DNA from: an uncultured Collinsella sp.
Lineage (GTDB): Bacteria > Actinomycetota > Coriobacteriia > Coriobacteriales > Coriobacteriaceae
DNA: 64,000 nt
Assembly (NCBI GenBank): GCA_937995345.1
Contig: CALKKS010000007.1
Location: forward strand, 62,001 to 126,000
Direction: 5' to 3'
The position numbers were made by a program, and so were the translations under genes. Below are positions 43,770 to 52,843 of the stretch, one piece after another. Positions within the stretch are counted from its first letter, which is position 1, and each line of letters begins with the position of its first letter. Under the pieces are notes generated by a model. That model was not told the DNA's origin and did not search any database. It was given only the letters and a program-made list of their open reading frames with translations.

Positions 43770-44375
43770 ATGACAACGGTGTACGGGTATGCGCGGGTGA
43801 GCTCGCGTGATCAAAATCTGAATCGGCAGCTGGATGCGCTGGGCGCCTATGGCGTGGAACCGGCGAATATCTTTGCCGACCATGCGAGCGGCAAAGACTT
43901 CGATCGACCGCGGTATCGCGAGCTACTGTGCGCGTTGGATTCCGGTGATGTGCTGGTGGTACTTTCCATTGATCGGTTGGGCCGTAGCTACAGCGAGATC
44001 CTCGAGGAATGGCGGTGCATAACCAAAGAGCTCGGCGCCGCCATCGTGGTGCTGGACATGCCATTGCTCGACACGCGCGCCAGAGACTGTGGTGGGTCGG
44101 ACGTGACGAGTGCGTTGATTGCCGATATTGTTTTGCAGCTGCTGAGCTATGTGGCGCAGGTGGAGCGCGAGAACATTCACCGGCGCCAAGCCGAGGGCAT
44201 TGCGGCGGCGCGAGCGCGCGGCGTGCGCTTTGGCCGGCCCCGCAAGCCCTGTCCTCCGCAATTCGAGCTGGTGCGCGATACCTACGAGGCGGGTGATATC
44301 ACGCGGAGTCAGGCGGCAAAGCGGCTAGGCGTGTGCGTGGGGACGTTCGATCGCTGGATGCGCGAGATGGAGTAG
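43770..44375 (+). CDS. Serine recombinase (resolvase/invertase family)
   Basis: Site-specific DNA recombinase of 201 residues. The catalytic Ser is in YGYARVSSRDQNLNRQ (about residue 10), with the conserved Arg/Asp set in LSIDRLGRSYSEIL and the long helix VAQVERENIHRRQAEGIAAA. A C-terminal HTH (ITRSQAAKRLGVCVGTFDRWM) would bind the crossover site. It stands alone: no transposase, invertible gene or plasmid genes adjoin it. The start ATG at 43770 has GCGGGGATGAG upstream. Whether its target is a nearby inverted repeat is not known. Confidence 0.9.
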   Translation: MTTVYGYARVSSRDQNLNRQLDALGAYGVEPANIFADHASGKDFDRPRYRELLCALDSGDVLVVLSIDRLGRSYSEILEEWRCITKELGAAIVVLDMPLLDTRARDCGGSDVTSALIADIVLQLLSYVAQVERENIHRRQAEGIAAARARGVRFGRPRKPCPPQFELVRDTYEAGDITRSQAAKRLGVCVGTFDRWMREME

Positions 44376-44400
44376 GGGCGCCACGGTCCTTTGGCGCCCC
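44375..44400 (+). terminator. Hairpin after the serine recombinase
   Basis: GGGGCGCCA (44375-44383) pairs perfectly with TGGCGCCCC (44392-44400); the first G is the last base of the stop codon. No T run follows. Confidence 0.55.
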
Positions 44401-44486
44401 GATTCGAACATTTTGGATTTCGCTACGGCGACAACTGCATTCGGGGGTACACTCGCTGCTGCTCAAAAAAAGACGGAGGTTAGCCC

Positions 44487-45062
44487 TTGGCGCGTGTGAA
44501 GCACATAGTCGGATGGATTTCGGTTGTCCTGCTGGTCGTGACGCTGGCAAGTATTTGGATGCTGACGGAGCAAAACGTGGAGCAGACGTCGTCGCTCAGC
44601 GAGTCCACTGCGCGCGCGGTGGAAGGACGGGCCGCGGACGTGCGACCCGATGCCGCGCAGGAGTCCCAGGCGGGGGATGCCGTCGGGGGCGCGGACTCAA
44701 CGACTGCCACCGTTCATCCCGACCCGCTTGCGCCCGTTCGACTGTGGATGGGTGCCAACATTCGTCGCGTCGCACATACCGTTGAGTTCTTCTTTGTAGG
44801 ACTGTTTGCTTCGACGACAGTGGCATGCCTGGGCGAATGCCTGCCATGCGCGCGATTCCGGTACGCACTCGCTGCGCTCTTTTGCGCCGTCTGCTCTGTC
44901 GGCGACCAAGTGCACAAGATCTTTGTTCCCGGTCGTCATTTCGACATGATTGACCTGGGCTTCGATGCCGCGGGCTATGTCACCGCCATGCTGTTGGTAT
45001 TGCTGGTCTCCGCATGGGTGCACCACGTGACGCGCCCCATCGGCGCCCATGCGAGGCGCTAG
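44487..45062 (+). CDS. VanZ-like family membrane protein
   Basis: 191 residues. One N-terminal helix (IVGWISVVLLVVTLASIWML), a polar loop of about 60 residues, then helices that carry the VanZ-like pattern: RRVAHTVEFFFVGLF, DQVHKIFVPGRHFDMIDLGF and DAAGYVTAMLLVLLV. VanZ proteins raise teicoplanin resistance slightly in enterococci; most homologues, including this one without van genes nearby, have no known role. The start is a TTG: GGAGG at 44475-44479 is 7 bases upstream and no ATG is near. Confidence 0.82.
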   Translation: MARVKHIVGWISVVLLVVTLASIWMLTEQNVEQTSSLSESTARAVEGRAADVRPDAAQESQAGDAVGGADSTTATVHPDPLAPVRLWMGANIRRVAHTVEFFFVGLFASTTVACLGECLPCARFRYALAALFCAVCSVGDQVHKIFVPGRHFDMIDLGFDAAGYVTAMLLVLLVSAWVHHVTRPIGAHARR

Positions 45063-45143
45063 CCGGTAACAAACCCGTTTCTGATAATGCGACCTTGTTG
45101 AATTATTTTGTGTCGCGCGTATTTCCGAGCGGTCGGATTTGAG

Positions 45144-45170
45144 GGGCGAGCGGTAGAACGCTCGCCCTTT
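45144..45170 (+). terminator. Terminator after the VanZ-like gene
   Basis: GGGCGAGCG (45144-45152) pairs exactly with CGCTCGCCC (45159-45167), 6-base loop, followed by TTTG only, so a moderate terminator. Confidence 0.7.
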
Positions 45171-45192
45171 GTGCGCCACGATGCGGCACAAT

Positions 45193-45221
45193 GTACCGTA
45201 AAAGCTGTTTATATCCGGTAC
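45193..45221. promoter_or_regulatory. Palindrome upstream of the RpiR-type regulator
   Basis: GTACCG (45193-45198) and CGGTAC (45216-45221) form an inverted repeat with a 17-base A/T-rich centre containing TTTATAT. Its position 46 bases before the regulator gene suits an operator overlapping the promoter of the MurNAc operon. Confidence 0.45.
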
Positions 45222-45266
45222 GAATCGTTCGTTGGTCTTTAATTCTTCTCAACGGAGGTGTTTGAG

Positions 45267-46118
45267 ATGGCAAACGGATTGCTTTTAAGGCTTCGCGAGC
45301 GTGAGCTCAGCGCGAGTCCGGCGGAACGCAATGTCATCGCATACGTGAGCGCTCATCCGCACGAGGTGGTCGGGCTGTCCGTCCGCAGTCTTGCCGACGC
45401 CACGTTCTCCTCGCCCTCGAGCATTTTGCGTTTTTGCAAGCGCTTGGGTTTTGCGGGCTACAAGGAGTTCCAGCGCGAACTGATTGCCGAACTGGCACTC
45501 TTGGGTGACAAGAAAGACGTTGCCCTCGAGGACATCTCCATGGACGACAGCGTCGAACGTATCGTGGGGAAGGTGATGAAAAGCAACGTGCGCACGATCG
45601 AGGCGACGGCGCGAACGCTCGATTACACCGTCTTGGAGCGATGCGCGGCCCATCTTAAGCGGGCACGCGCGGTCAATCTGTTCGGTATCGGTGCCTCTCG
45701 TTTGGTCGCGCACGATCTGGCGCAAAAGCTCATGCGTGTCGACAAAGAGTGCCATCTGTACGACGACTGGCATGATCAGCTCCTGTGTGCCAAGAACATG
45801 CATGAGGGCGATATGGCAATTGCCTTTAGCTACTCGGGCTTAACGCAAGAAGTGCTGGACTGCACCGTCGAGGCTCAACGTCACAACTGTCCCGTTGTGG
45901 CCGTGACCAAGGTAGATGGGTCGTCCAAGCTTGCCGCCATGGCCGATGCCGTGCTCGGCGTCGCTGCGAGTGAACCCTTGGTCCGCAGCGGTGCCATGGC
46001 TTCGCGTATGGCCCAGCTTATGGTTGTCGATGCCCTGTACGCTGCTTACGTTGCCAACGACTACGAGCGAGCGACGCATGTCATTAAGCAAAACTACATC
46101 GAGAAACAGGAAAGATGA
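45267..46118 (+). CDS. MurR/RpiR family regulator of MurNAc catabolism
   Basis: 283 residues: an N-terminal HTH (SASPAERNVIAYVSAHPHEV; ATFSSPSSILRFCKRLGFAG) and a C-terminal SIS sugar-phosphate-binding domain (AVNLFGIGASRLVAHDLAQK; GDMAIAFSYSGLTQEVLD). Such proteins sense phosphosugars; in E. coli MurR senses MurNAc-6-phosphate, and the next gene here is murQ, whose substrate is that compound. The ATG at 45267 is 9 bases after ACGGAGG; a GTG at 45258 touches the ribosome site. murQ starts 10 bases after the stop. Confidence 0.9.
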   Translation: MANGLLLRLRERELSASPAERNVIAYVSAHPHEVVGLSVRSLADATFSSPSSILRFCKRLGFAGYKEFQRELIAELALLGDKKDVALEDISMDDSVERIVGKVMKSNVRTIEATARTLDYTVLERCAAHLKRARAVNLFGIGASRLVAHDLAQKLMRVDKECHLYDDWHDQLLCAKNMHEGDMAIAFSYSGLTQEVLDCTVEAQRHNCPVVAVTKVDGSSKLAAMADAVLGVAASEPLVRSGAMASRMAQLMVVDALYAAYVANDYERATHVIKQNYIEKQER

Positions 46119-46128
46119 GGTGAATGAA

Positions 46129-47052
<924 letters not shown>

Positions 47053-47109
47053 GTGCGCGGCGTGAGCTGATATGACATCCAAACGAGATACCCAATACAA
47101 GGAGGAGTT

Positions 47110-48540
47110 ATGACGAACAAAGAGCTGGCTCAAAAGCTGCTGGACCTTTTGGGCGGTAAAGACAACGTGCTGGCAAACGCGGCGTGCATGACGCGCCTGC
47201 GCGTGACCGTCAAAGACACGGGCAACGTCGACACGGAGGGTATTAAGGCGCTCGACGGCGTGATGGGCCTTGTTGAGGACGACACGATGCAGATCGTGCT
47301 GGGTCCGGGCAAGGTGAATAAGGTGCTCGAGGAATTCTCCAAGCTGACCGGCCTTGCGAAAGGCGTTGCTGACGAGAGCGTAGTTGACGCTGCGGCCACA
47401 AACAAGGCCGCGCAGAAGGCCAAGTACGAGTCCAAACCGGTTCAGGCCTTCCTTAAGAAGATTTCCAATGTCTTCGTCGCCCTGCTTCCCGGCATCATTG
47501 CGGCTGGCCTCATTAACGGTATCTGCAACGTCATCAATGTCTCGACGGCGGGTGCGCTTGCGGGCGAGTGGTGGTATCAGGGCATTCGTTCCATGGGTTG
47601 GGCCCTGTTTGCCTATCTGCCCATTTTGGTGGGCTATAACGCGGCGCGCGAGTTTGGTGGCTCCGCTGCACTGGGCGGTATCGCAGGCATGATGTGCATC
47701 GCCAACAGCGCCATGCCCCTGCTTGCGCCCGGCACGGCTGATCCTACCGCTGCCATTCTGCTGCCACTCACCAATGCGCAGTACAACCCCGCAGCGGGCG
47801 GTATGATCGCGGCTCTCATCGCTGGTGCGTTTTTCGCCTGGATGGAGCGTCAGATTCGCAAGGTCATGCCCAACGCGCTCGACACGTTCCTGTCCCCGCT
47901 GCTGGTGCTCATCATCGGCGCCTTTGCTCTGATGCTTGTCATCCAGCCGGTTGGCGCATGGCTGACGACCGCGATCTTTAGCGTCCTCACCTTTATCTTC
48001 GAGAAGCTGGGCGTCCTGGGCGGCTATATCCTGTCGGCAGGCTTCTTGCCGCTGGTGTCCGTCGGCCTGCATCAGGCGCTCACGCCGATCCACGCTATGC
48101 TCAACGATCCCGACGGCGCTACCAAGGGCATCAATTACCTGCTGCCCATCCTTATGATGGCTGGCGGCGGCCAGGTCGGTGCCGGTTTGGCGCTGTACTT
48201 TAAGACCAAGAACGCCAAGCTCAAGAAGTATGTCGCCGAGTCCATCCCCGTTGGCATTCTGGGTGTGGGCGAGCCTCTGATGTATGCCGTTACGTTGCCG
48301 CTCGTTCGTCCGTTTGTGACGGCCTGCCTGGGTGCCGGATTTGGCGGCGCGCTCGCGGCGCTGCTTCACATCGGTACGGTTTCTCAGGGCGTTTCCGGTC
48401 TGTTTGGCCTGCTGATCGTCGTTCCTGGCCAGCAGCTCGGCTACGTTGCCGCTATGCTGCTTGCCTATGCCGCCGGCTTTGTCCTGACGTGGTTCTTTGG
48501 CGTCGACGAGCAGAAGATCAACGAGTTCTTTGGCGAGTAG
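47110..48540 (+). CDS. PTS EIIBC component, probably MurNAc-specific (MurP-like)
   Basis: Takes up and phosphorylates a sugar at the membrane. 476 residues: an N-terminal EIIB domain with the phospho-accepting Cys26 in NAACMTRLRVTV, a linker of about 25 residues, then an EIIC domain of about ten helices in the glucose superfamily (ALLPGIIAAGLINGICN; GILGVGEPLMYAVTLPLVRP). There is no EIIA domain, as in E. coli MurP, which borrows EIIA-Glc. The adjacent murQ and mupG genes make MurNAc the likely substrate; sucrose or beta-glucoside specificity is less likely. Confidence 0.88.
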   Translation: MTNKELAQKLLDLLGGKDNVLANAACMTRLRVTVKDTGNVDTEGIKALDGVMGLVEDDTMQIVLGPGKVNKVLEEFSKLTGLAKGVADESVVDAAATNKAAQKAKYESKPVQAFLKKISNVFVALLPGIIAAGLINGICNVINVSTAGALAGEWWYQGIRSMGWALFAYLPILVGYNAAREFGGSAALGGIAGMMCIANSAMPLLAPGTADPTAAILLPLTNAQYNPAAGGMIAALIAGAFFAWMERQIRKVMPNALDTFLSPLLVLIIGAFALMLVIQPVGAWLTTAIFSVLTFIFEKLGVLGGYILSAGFLPLVSVGLHQALTPIHAMLNDPDGATKGINYLLPILMMAGGGQVGAGLALYFKTKNAKLKKYVAESIPVGILGVGEPLMYAVTLPLVRPFVTACLGAGFGGALAALLHIGTVSQGVSGLFGLLIVVPGQQLGYVAAMLLAYAAGFVLTWFFGVDEQKINEFFGE

Positions 48541-48607
48541 CCTGATGCTGCGCGCTATGTCATTCGAGCGTCTTGACGTGCCGCAGGTCTCTTGATGCTA
48601 TGGTTGT

Positions 48608-48641
48608 GCCGGCGGGGCTAACTGCTCCGCCGGCCTTTTTT
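48608..48641 (+). terminator. Terminator after the PTS gene
   Basis: GCCGGCGG (48608-48615) pairs exactly with CCGCCGGC (48627-48634), followed by T6 at 48636-48641. It separates mupG from the regulator-murQ-PTS transcript, so mupG may depend on read-through. Confidence 0.85.
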
Positions 48642-48657
48642 AAAGGAGCGTTGAAGC

Positions 48658-49710
48658 GTGAAAACGGGTATTTCGATTTATCTTTCCAGCCCTCTGCAGG
48701 ATATTGAGCGGACGATTGAGCGTGGTGCCGCGGCGGGTGCACGCTATGCGTTTACCTCGCTGCATATTCCCGAGGATGGGGGAGCGGCGTATGCCGACAA
48801 GGTGCGTCATGTGCTGTCGCTGCTTTCCGCCCGCGGCATTGCGCTCATTGCCGATGTGGGGCCGCGCACGTGCGATTTGCTGGGCCTTGAGCGCATGGAG
48901 GACTTGCGTGATCTGGGACTGGAGTACCTGCGCTTGGATTATGGCTTTAGTGCCCAGCGGGTCGCGGAGCTGTCCGGTGTATTTCGCATTGTGGTTAATG
49001 CATCGACGGTGAGTTCTGATGAAATCGCATCGTGGCGAGAAGCTGGTGCCGATGTGACTCGTTTTGCCGCCTGCCACAATTTTTATCCCAAGCCTTATAC
49101 CGGTTTAGCTCTGGAGGACATTGCTCGGACGAATCTTCGTCTTGCGACGCTTGGCTTCGAAATCATGGCTTTTGTGCCGGGTGATGCCAACGTTCGCGGG
49201 CCGGTGTTCGAAGGACTGCCGACGGTTGAGGCGCAGCGCGGTCGCGCGTCAAAGGTTGTCCTCAACATGCTTGAGCTCGCACATGGCGCCGATTGCGACA
49301 TTGTTTTGGTCGGCGACCCCGATCTTTCGGATGCGGGTTGGGCGCAGTTTGCTCAAGTTTCCGCCGGATACGTGGACCTGAAATGCGAGCTTGAGTCCGG
49401 CTATACCTATGTACGTGGGCAGATTCATCACGACCGGCCCGACTCGAGCGCCCTCATCTTTAGGTCTCAGGAGTCACGCACGACGCTTAAGCCGGATTCC
49501 GTGCCGACGGATACCGGTGCCGGCCTGCCGCGAAAGGCGGGGTCGATCGCTGTGAGCAATAGCGGCTATGGGCGCTACGAAGGCGAGCTTGAGATTGCGC
49601 GGGTCGATCTTCCCGGCGACGAGCGCATGAACGTTGCGGGCCATATCACGTCCGAGGCAATGGAGCTGCTGCCGTTCATCAAACGCGGATTCGGGGTACG
49701 GTTCGTTTAG
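48658..49710 (+). CDS. mupG: DUF871 family, MupG-like 6-phospho-N-acetylmuramidase
   Basis: 350 residues of the DUF871 family. MupG of Staphylococcus hydrolyses MurNAc-6-phosphate-GlcNAc taken up by the PTS. The start KTGISIYLSSPLQDIERTIE is followed by the TIM-barrel segments FTSLHIPEDG, LIADVGPRTCDLLGL, LRLDYGF and ACHNFYPKPYTGLALEDI, then a small C-terminal domain (LEIARVDLPGDERMNVAGHI). The start is a GTG, 9 bases after AAGGAG at 48643-48648. With the PTS and MurQ it would form a complete route from MurNAc-GlcNAc disaccharide to GlcNAc-6-phosphate. The specific activity is inferred from context. Confidence 0.85.
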   Translation: MKTGISIYLSSPLQDIERTIERGAAAGARYAFTSLHIPEDGGAAYADKVRHVLSLLSARGIALIADVGPRTCDLLGLERMEDLRDLGLEYLRLDYGFSAQRVAELSGVFRIVVNASTVSSDEIASWREAGADVTRFAACHNFYPKPYTGLALEDIARTNLRLATLGFEIMAFVPGDANVRGPVFEGLPTVEAQRGRASKVVLNMLELAHGADCDIVLVGDPDLSDAGWAQFAQVSAGYVDLKCELESGYTYVRGQIHHDRPDSSALIFRSQESRTTLKPDSVPTDTGAGLPRKAGSIAVSNSGYGRYEGELEIARVDLPGDERMNVAGHITSEAMELLPFIKRGFGVRFV

Positions 49711-49802
49711 CGTGTGACCCGTGGGCTACAATTGCCCCATCATGCGAAGGCGCCTCGTATGGTGTGTATCTGCGTTGGCCGATCTATATTCGGAGGATTC
49801 CC

Positions 49803-50162
49803 ATGACCGTACTGTTTGTTGAATATCCCAAGTGCTCGACCTGTAAAAAGGCCAAGGCGTGGTTGGACGAGCATGGGATCGAGTATGTCGACCGCGATAT
49901 CGTTACGGACAATCCCACGGCCGATGAACTTGCGACCTGGATTGCTCGTTCGGGGCTGCCGGTGCGGCGCTTCTTTAGCTCGTCGGGCATGAAATATCGA
50001 GAGCTGGGCCTGAAGGCGCGCCTGGACGCAGGAATGACGGATCGGGAGTGCTACGAGCTGCTGGCGACCGATGGCATGCTGGTCAAGCGTCCGCTGCTGG
50101 TGGGCGACGACTTTGCGATCCCCGGCTTTAGGGAAGCGGCTTGGGCCGAGGCGTTGCTGTAG
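49803..50162 (+). CDS. ArsC/Spx family protein
   Basis: 119 residues of the thioredoxin-like ArsC/Spx/YffB family. The N-terminus VLFVEYPKCSTCKKAKAWLD has a C11-x2-C14 pair, as Spx does. The middle motif RRFFSSSGMKYRELGLKARL and the end LLVKRPLLVGDDFAIPGFRE fit the whole family. True arsenate reductases of this type use Cys12 with three later Arg residues; the CxxC pair makes a Spx/MgsR-like redox role or an unassigned reductase equally possible. GGAGGATTCCC precedes the ATG. It stands alone. Confidence 0.82.
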   Translation: MTVLFVEYPKCSTCKKAKAWLDEHGIEYVDRDIVTDNPTADELATWIARSGLPVRRFFSSSGMKYRELGLKARLDAGMTDRECYELLATDGMLVKRPLLVGDDFAIPGFREAAWAEALL

Positions 50163-50168
50163 CGGCTG

Positions 50169-50343
50169 CGGAAAGCGCGTCCCGTTTCGAGTGCTGATTC
50201 TGGGATGTGCTTTCCGGTTGAGAGCTCTATCGGAAATGACATCCCGTTTCGAGCGCTGATTCTGGGACACGGTTTCCGGTTGAGGGCTCGACGGGAAAGT
50301 GCGCCCCAGTTTGAGCTTGAAATCTGGGACGCACTTTCCGCCG
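50169..50343. repeat. Three-unit array of hairpin repeats, about 61-bp period
   Basis: Units begin at about 50169, 50231 and 50292 with CGGAAAGCGCGTCCC, CGGAAATGACATCCC and CGGGAAAGTGCGCCCCAG. Each closes with GGGA...TTTCCGG. The loops GTTTCGAGTGCTGATTCT and GTTTCGAGCGCTGATTCT are almost the same. Unit 3 has a nearly perfect stem. In units 1 and 2 the arms pair better across units than within them. It lies between the convergent ArsC/Spx and 50359 genes. Confidence 0.7.
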
Positions 50344-50358
50344 GCGGGCCTGCCCCAG

Positions 50359-50769
50359 TCAGTCTTCCAGCTGCGCCCATTCGTGTGGGTCGTAGATCTT
50401 TACGTGCTTGTCGGGCGTGTCGCTCCAGTACTCTTCGTCCATAAAGGGCAGGTATGCCTGAATGCCGGGGCAGATAAACGGAATCCGTTGCCGCTGCAGG
50501 CGCTCGCGCTGCCGCCGCTCCAGGTTCGTCTCGGATATAACGGTCGGCATGCCGGACAGCTCGACGAGGCTTGCCTGGATGCGCTTGAGGTCGGGGAGCG
50601 CCGCATGCCATGACGTCCGCATGATTAAAAATGAGGCGCGGCGGCAGTTTGCCTGCATCACTGTGATGGCGGGGCGTAGTGTGGGATGGATTTTGTCCCG
50701 TTCGGGCCAAAGGTCAGCAGTGATCTCGAGGCCCAGGGTCTCCCATAGGTAATCAAGCTCTTCGTCCAT
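50359..50769 (-). CDS. Unrecognised small protein, resembles the C-terminal part of some MarR-type regulators
   Basis: 136 residues, no signal peptide or membrane helix. The segment LRPAITVMQANCRRASFLIM, then LPDLKRIQASLVELSGMPTV, ERRQRERLQRQRIPFICPG and IQAYLPFMDEEYW, resembles the region after the winged helix in a group of Firmicute MarR-like proteins, whose IPFIVPG...YLP pattern I recall from the family. The HTH itself is not here. It could be a truncated gene or a stand-alone domain. GAGG 9 bases before the ATG is a modest ribosome site. Family assignment is tentative. Confidence 0.55.
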   Translation of the reverse strand: MDEELDYLWETLGLEITADLWPERDKIHPTLRPAITVMQANCRRASFLIMRTSWHAALPDLKRIQASLVELSGMPTVISETNLERRQRERLQRQRIPFICPGIQAYLPFMDEEYWSDTPDKHVKIYDPHEWAQLED

Positions 50770-50934
50770 GGCGCCTCGATATCCACGCGATCATTGTTAC
50801 TTCGATTGTGTTGCCTGGTGCTATCGTTTTCGCGGTAGAATCTGCCAACGGTTGACGGCTACCGCTCGCGGCGTTTTGCCCTTCGTGTACAGCGGTCGAC
50901 TTCACAGGTCCTTCACGGGTTGGACGAAATTAGG

Positions 50935-50969
50935 CCAATTTGACTGAATTTCAAAAAAGTCAAAATTGG
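50935..50969. promoter_or_regulatory. Inverted repeat upstream of the tRNA genes
   Basis: CCAATTTGACT (50935-50945) and AGTCAAAATTGG (50958-50969) are complementary apart from one extra A. It lies 77 bases before tRNA-Gln. The rest of the gap 50770-51045 shows only a TAGAAT box at 50836-50841 (TTGCCT 19 bases upstream), a weak promoter candidate. Confidence 0.4.
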
Positions 50970-51045
50970 GGCTTGCGTCACGGCCGGACTTCCCGTATAT
51001 TTCTTTCTTGCGCAAAGGCACAGCCGAGCGCAGCGATGCAGTCAT

Positions 51046-51119
51046 TGGGATGTCGTCTAATGGCAGGACAGCGGATTCTGGTTCCGTCAATGGGGGTTCG
51101 ACTCCCTCCATCCCAGCCA
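51046..51119 (+). tRNA. tRNA-Gln (CTG)
   Basis: Full cloverleaf: acceptor TGGGATG/CATCCCA, D arm GTC-TAATGGCAG-GAC, anticodon stem GCGGA/TCCGT with loop TTCTGGT (anticodon CTG, reads CAG), T arm with GTTCGACTC, discriminator G and encoded CCA. Confidence 0.95.
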
Positions 51120-51136
51120 TTGCATTTGCTACATAT

Positions 51137-51210
51137 GGCCCGTTCGTCTAGCGGTTTAGGACGCCGCCCTCTCAAGGCGGAGATCACCAGTTCGAATCTG
51201 GTACGGGCTA
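51137..51210 (+). tRNA. tRNA-Glu (CTC)
   Basis: Acceptor GGCCCGT/ACGGGCT (first pair G-U), D arm GTC...GAC, anticodon stem CCGCC/GGCGG with loop CTCTCAA (anticodon CTC, reads GAG), T arm ACCAG-TTCGAAT-CTGGT. CCA is not encoded: CCC follows the discriminator A. Co-transcribed with tRNA-Gln, 17 bases upstream. Confidence 0.94.
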
Positions 51211-51224
51211 CCCACAAATGAACG

Positions 51225-51252
51225 CCCGGGCCTCGCAAGAGACCCGGGTTTT
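51225..51252 (+). terminator. Terminator after the tRNA genes
   Basis: CCCGGG (51225-51230) pairs with CCCGGG (51243-51248), inner CTC/GAG with one mismatch, GCAA loop, T4. Confidence 0.8.
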
Positions 51253-51308
51253 GTGTATCGACCGTATATGCGGCGCCTGCCGTGTTTCGCTCAGATCGAG
51301 GAGTAGCC

Positions 51309-52226
51309 ATGGATCTGCCCATCAGCTTGCAAGACATCACCTATGCCGAGAACTATCTGGCGCAGGGCGACCTGGCCACGGCGACGCCGCTGTTGGAGCG
51401 TCTGGTTGAGCTCGCCGAGGAGTATATCGATGCCGAGTGCAAGACGGAGGAGAAGCGCCAGTACTTTAGCTTCGATAGCAAGTTTGAGCGTCTGGCCTAC
51501 CGCCGCGTGGAAAAGGATCCGCGCGAGCTGGTGCAGGTCGAGGTGCCCTTTGATCGCCTGTATTCCGACATGGCGTATGCCTACATTCGCCAGCAGGATT
51601 ATGTGAGTGCTCGCAACGCCTTGATGCGGGCCGTGCGCTGGGACCCCATGAACTGCAACTACCGCCTGGATCTGGCCGAGCTGTTCCGTGCGCTCGAGGA
51701 CAAGCAGGAGTGGGCATCGCTTTCGTTCTCGGTGCTAGAGCGTGCGAGCGACGGCAAGTGTGCCGCCCGCGCCTATGCCAACTTGGGCCAGTATTTCCTT
51801 GAGCCCGAGACCGAGAACGTCTCGGCGGCTGTAGGTTGCGCGCGTCTGGCGCTGCGCTTGGCCCCTGGCGATGCGCATACGACGCGCCTGCTCAACAAGA
51901 TCCATACTGCCTATCCGGATGCCGCCGATGAGAGCGACGACCACGTGATGGGTGAACTGGCCCTGCAAGGCGTGCCGACCTCGCCTTCGGCCGAGATTGC
52001 CATCTGCCTGATTATGTGCGCGACCGATGCTGCAAGCGACGGCGACAAGCAGGAGGCGACGCGCCTGACGGTGCGTGCTCGCGACTTGGTGGGCGAGGAG
52101 GCCTGCGCGGCGATTATCAAACTGGTGCGCGAGAGCGACGCCGAGCTCAATGCTGAGCGCAAGGCAAAGCGCGACGCCGCGGGCTCAAACGCCGATGGAG
52201 CCAAGGAGGCCGGCGATGCCCAGTAA
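51309..52226 (+). CDS. Tetratricopeptide-repeat protein
   Basis: 305 residues, cytoplasmic, predicted all-helical. Helix pairs such as YAENYLAQGDLATATPLLER, DMAYAYIRQQDYVSARNALM and ALRLAPGDAHTTRLLNKIHT have TPR-like spacing. The C-terminal 25 residues are a charged, disordered tail (AERKAKRDAAGSNADG). It probably acts as a protein-protein adaptor; its partner is unknown. GAGGAG at 51299-51304 precedes the ATG at 51309. The 3' end overlaps smpB by 11 bases, so it is translated with the trans-translation factor. Confidence 0.8.
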   Translation: MDLPISLQDITYAENYLAQGDLATATPLLERLVELAEEYIDAECKTEEKRQYFSFDSKFERLAYRRVEKDPRELVQVEVPFDRLYSDMAYAYIRQQDYVSARNALMRAVRWDPMNCNYRLDLAELFRALEDKQEWASLSFSVLERASDGKCAARAYANLGQYFLEPETENVSAAVGCARLALRLAPGDAHTTRLLNKIHTAYPDAADESDDHVMGELALQGVPTSPSAEIAICLIMCATDAASDGDKQEATRLTVRARDLVGEEACAAIIKLVRESDAELNAERKAKRDAAGSNADGAKEAGDAQ

Positions 52227-52686
52227 GCGCGAGCGCAAGCTCATCTCCAAGAATCGCTCGGCACACCACGAGTACTTTATTGATGAGACCTTTGAGTGCG
52301 GCATTGAGCTGAGTGGCACCGAGGTCAAGTCGATTCGCGAGCGCGCGTGCCAGATCACCGACACCTTTGCACTGATCCGTGGCGGCGAGTGCTGGCTCGT
52401 GGGTCTGCATATTCACCCTTATAGCCATGGTGGCGTGTGGAACCGCGACCCTGATCGCCGTCGTCGTCTGCTGCTGCACCGCAAGGAGATTGACTTTCTC
52501 GACGGCAAACTTCGTAACCGTGGTTATGCGCTGGTACCGTTGGAGCTCTACTTTAATACCGACGGCCGCGTAAAGCTGCTGCTGGGCCTAGGCCGCGGCA
52601 AGAAGCTTTACGACAAGCGCGAGGATATGGCCAAGCGCGATGTTCAGCGCGAGATTGACCGCGCACTTAAGGAGCGTAATCGCTAG
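52216..52686 (+). CDS. smpB: SsrA-binding protein SmpB
   Basis: Binds tmRNA and delivers it to stalled ribosomes for trans-translation. 156 residues: KLISKNRSAHHEYFIDETFE, the GTEVKSIRERACQITDTFALI core and the basic tail KLYDKREDMAKRDVQREIDR. AAGGAGG at 52203-52209 gives 6-base spacing to the ATG at 52216, inside the TPR gene. The tmRNA gene ssrA was looked for downstream by eye and was not found in the window. Confidence 0.95.
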   Translation: MPSKRERKLISKNRSAHHEYFIDETFECGIELSGTEVKSIRERACQITDTFALIRGGECWLVGLHIHPYSHGGVWNRDPDRRRRLLLHRKEIDFLDGKLRNRGYALVPLELYFNTDGRVKLLLGLGRGKKLYDKREDMAKRDVQREIDRALKERNR

Positions 52687-52697
52687 GCGCTCTGTGT

Positions 52698-52765
52698 AAG
52701 TTGCGGTGGAATACGGACTGTTTTGCCTGTTTGAGGGGCTATTCAGTCCCTATTTCACCGCAACT
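52698..52765. repeat. AGTTGCGGTG palindrome, second copy
   Basis: Left arm 52698-52720 (AAGTTGCGGTGGAATACGGA...) and right arm 52744-52765 pair over 22 bases with two mismatches. The right arm is almost identical to the one at 38762-38784; loops differ. It begins 12 bases after the smpB stop. Confidence 0.8.
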
Positions 52766-52809
52766 GCGGGCGTCTCATCTTGCTTATACTGTTTTGACAC
52801 ATATGTCTC

Positions 52810-52843
52810 AAAGGCGGCGTCCGTTATGGGCGCCGCCTTTTTT
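52810..52843 (+). terminator. Terminator upstream of the flavin reductase gene
   Basis: AAGGCGGCG (52811-52819) pairs with CGCCGCCTT (52831-52839), followed by T-rich sequence. It would end smpB transcripts that pass the palindrome. Confidence 0.85.
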
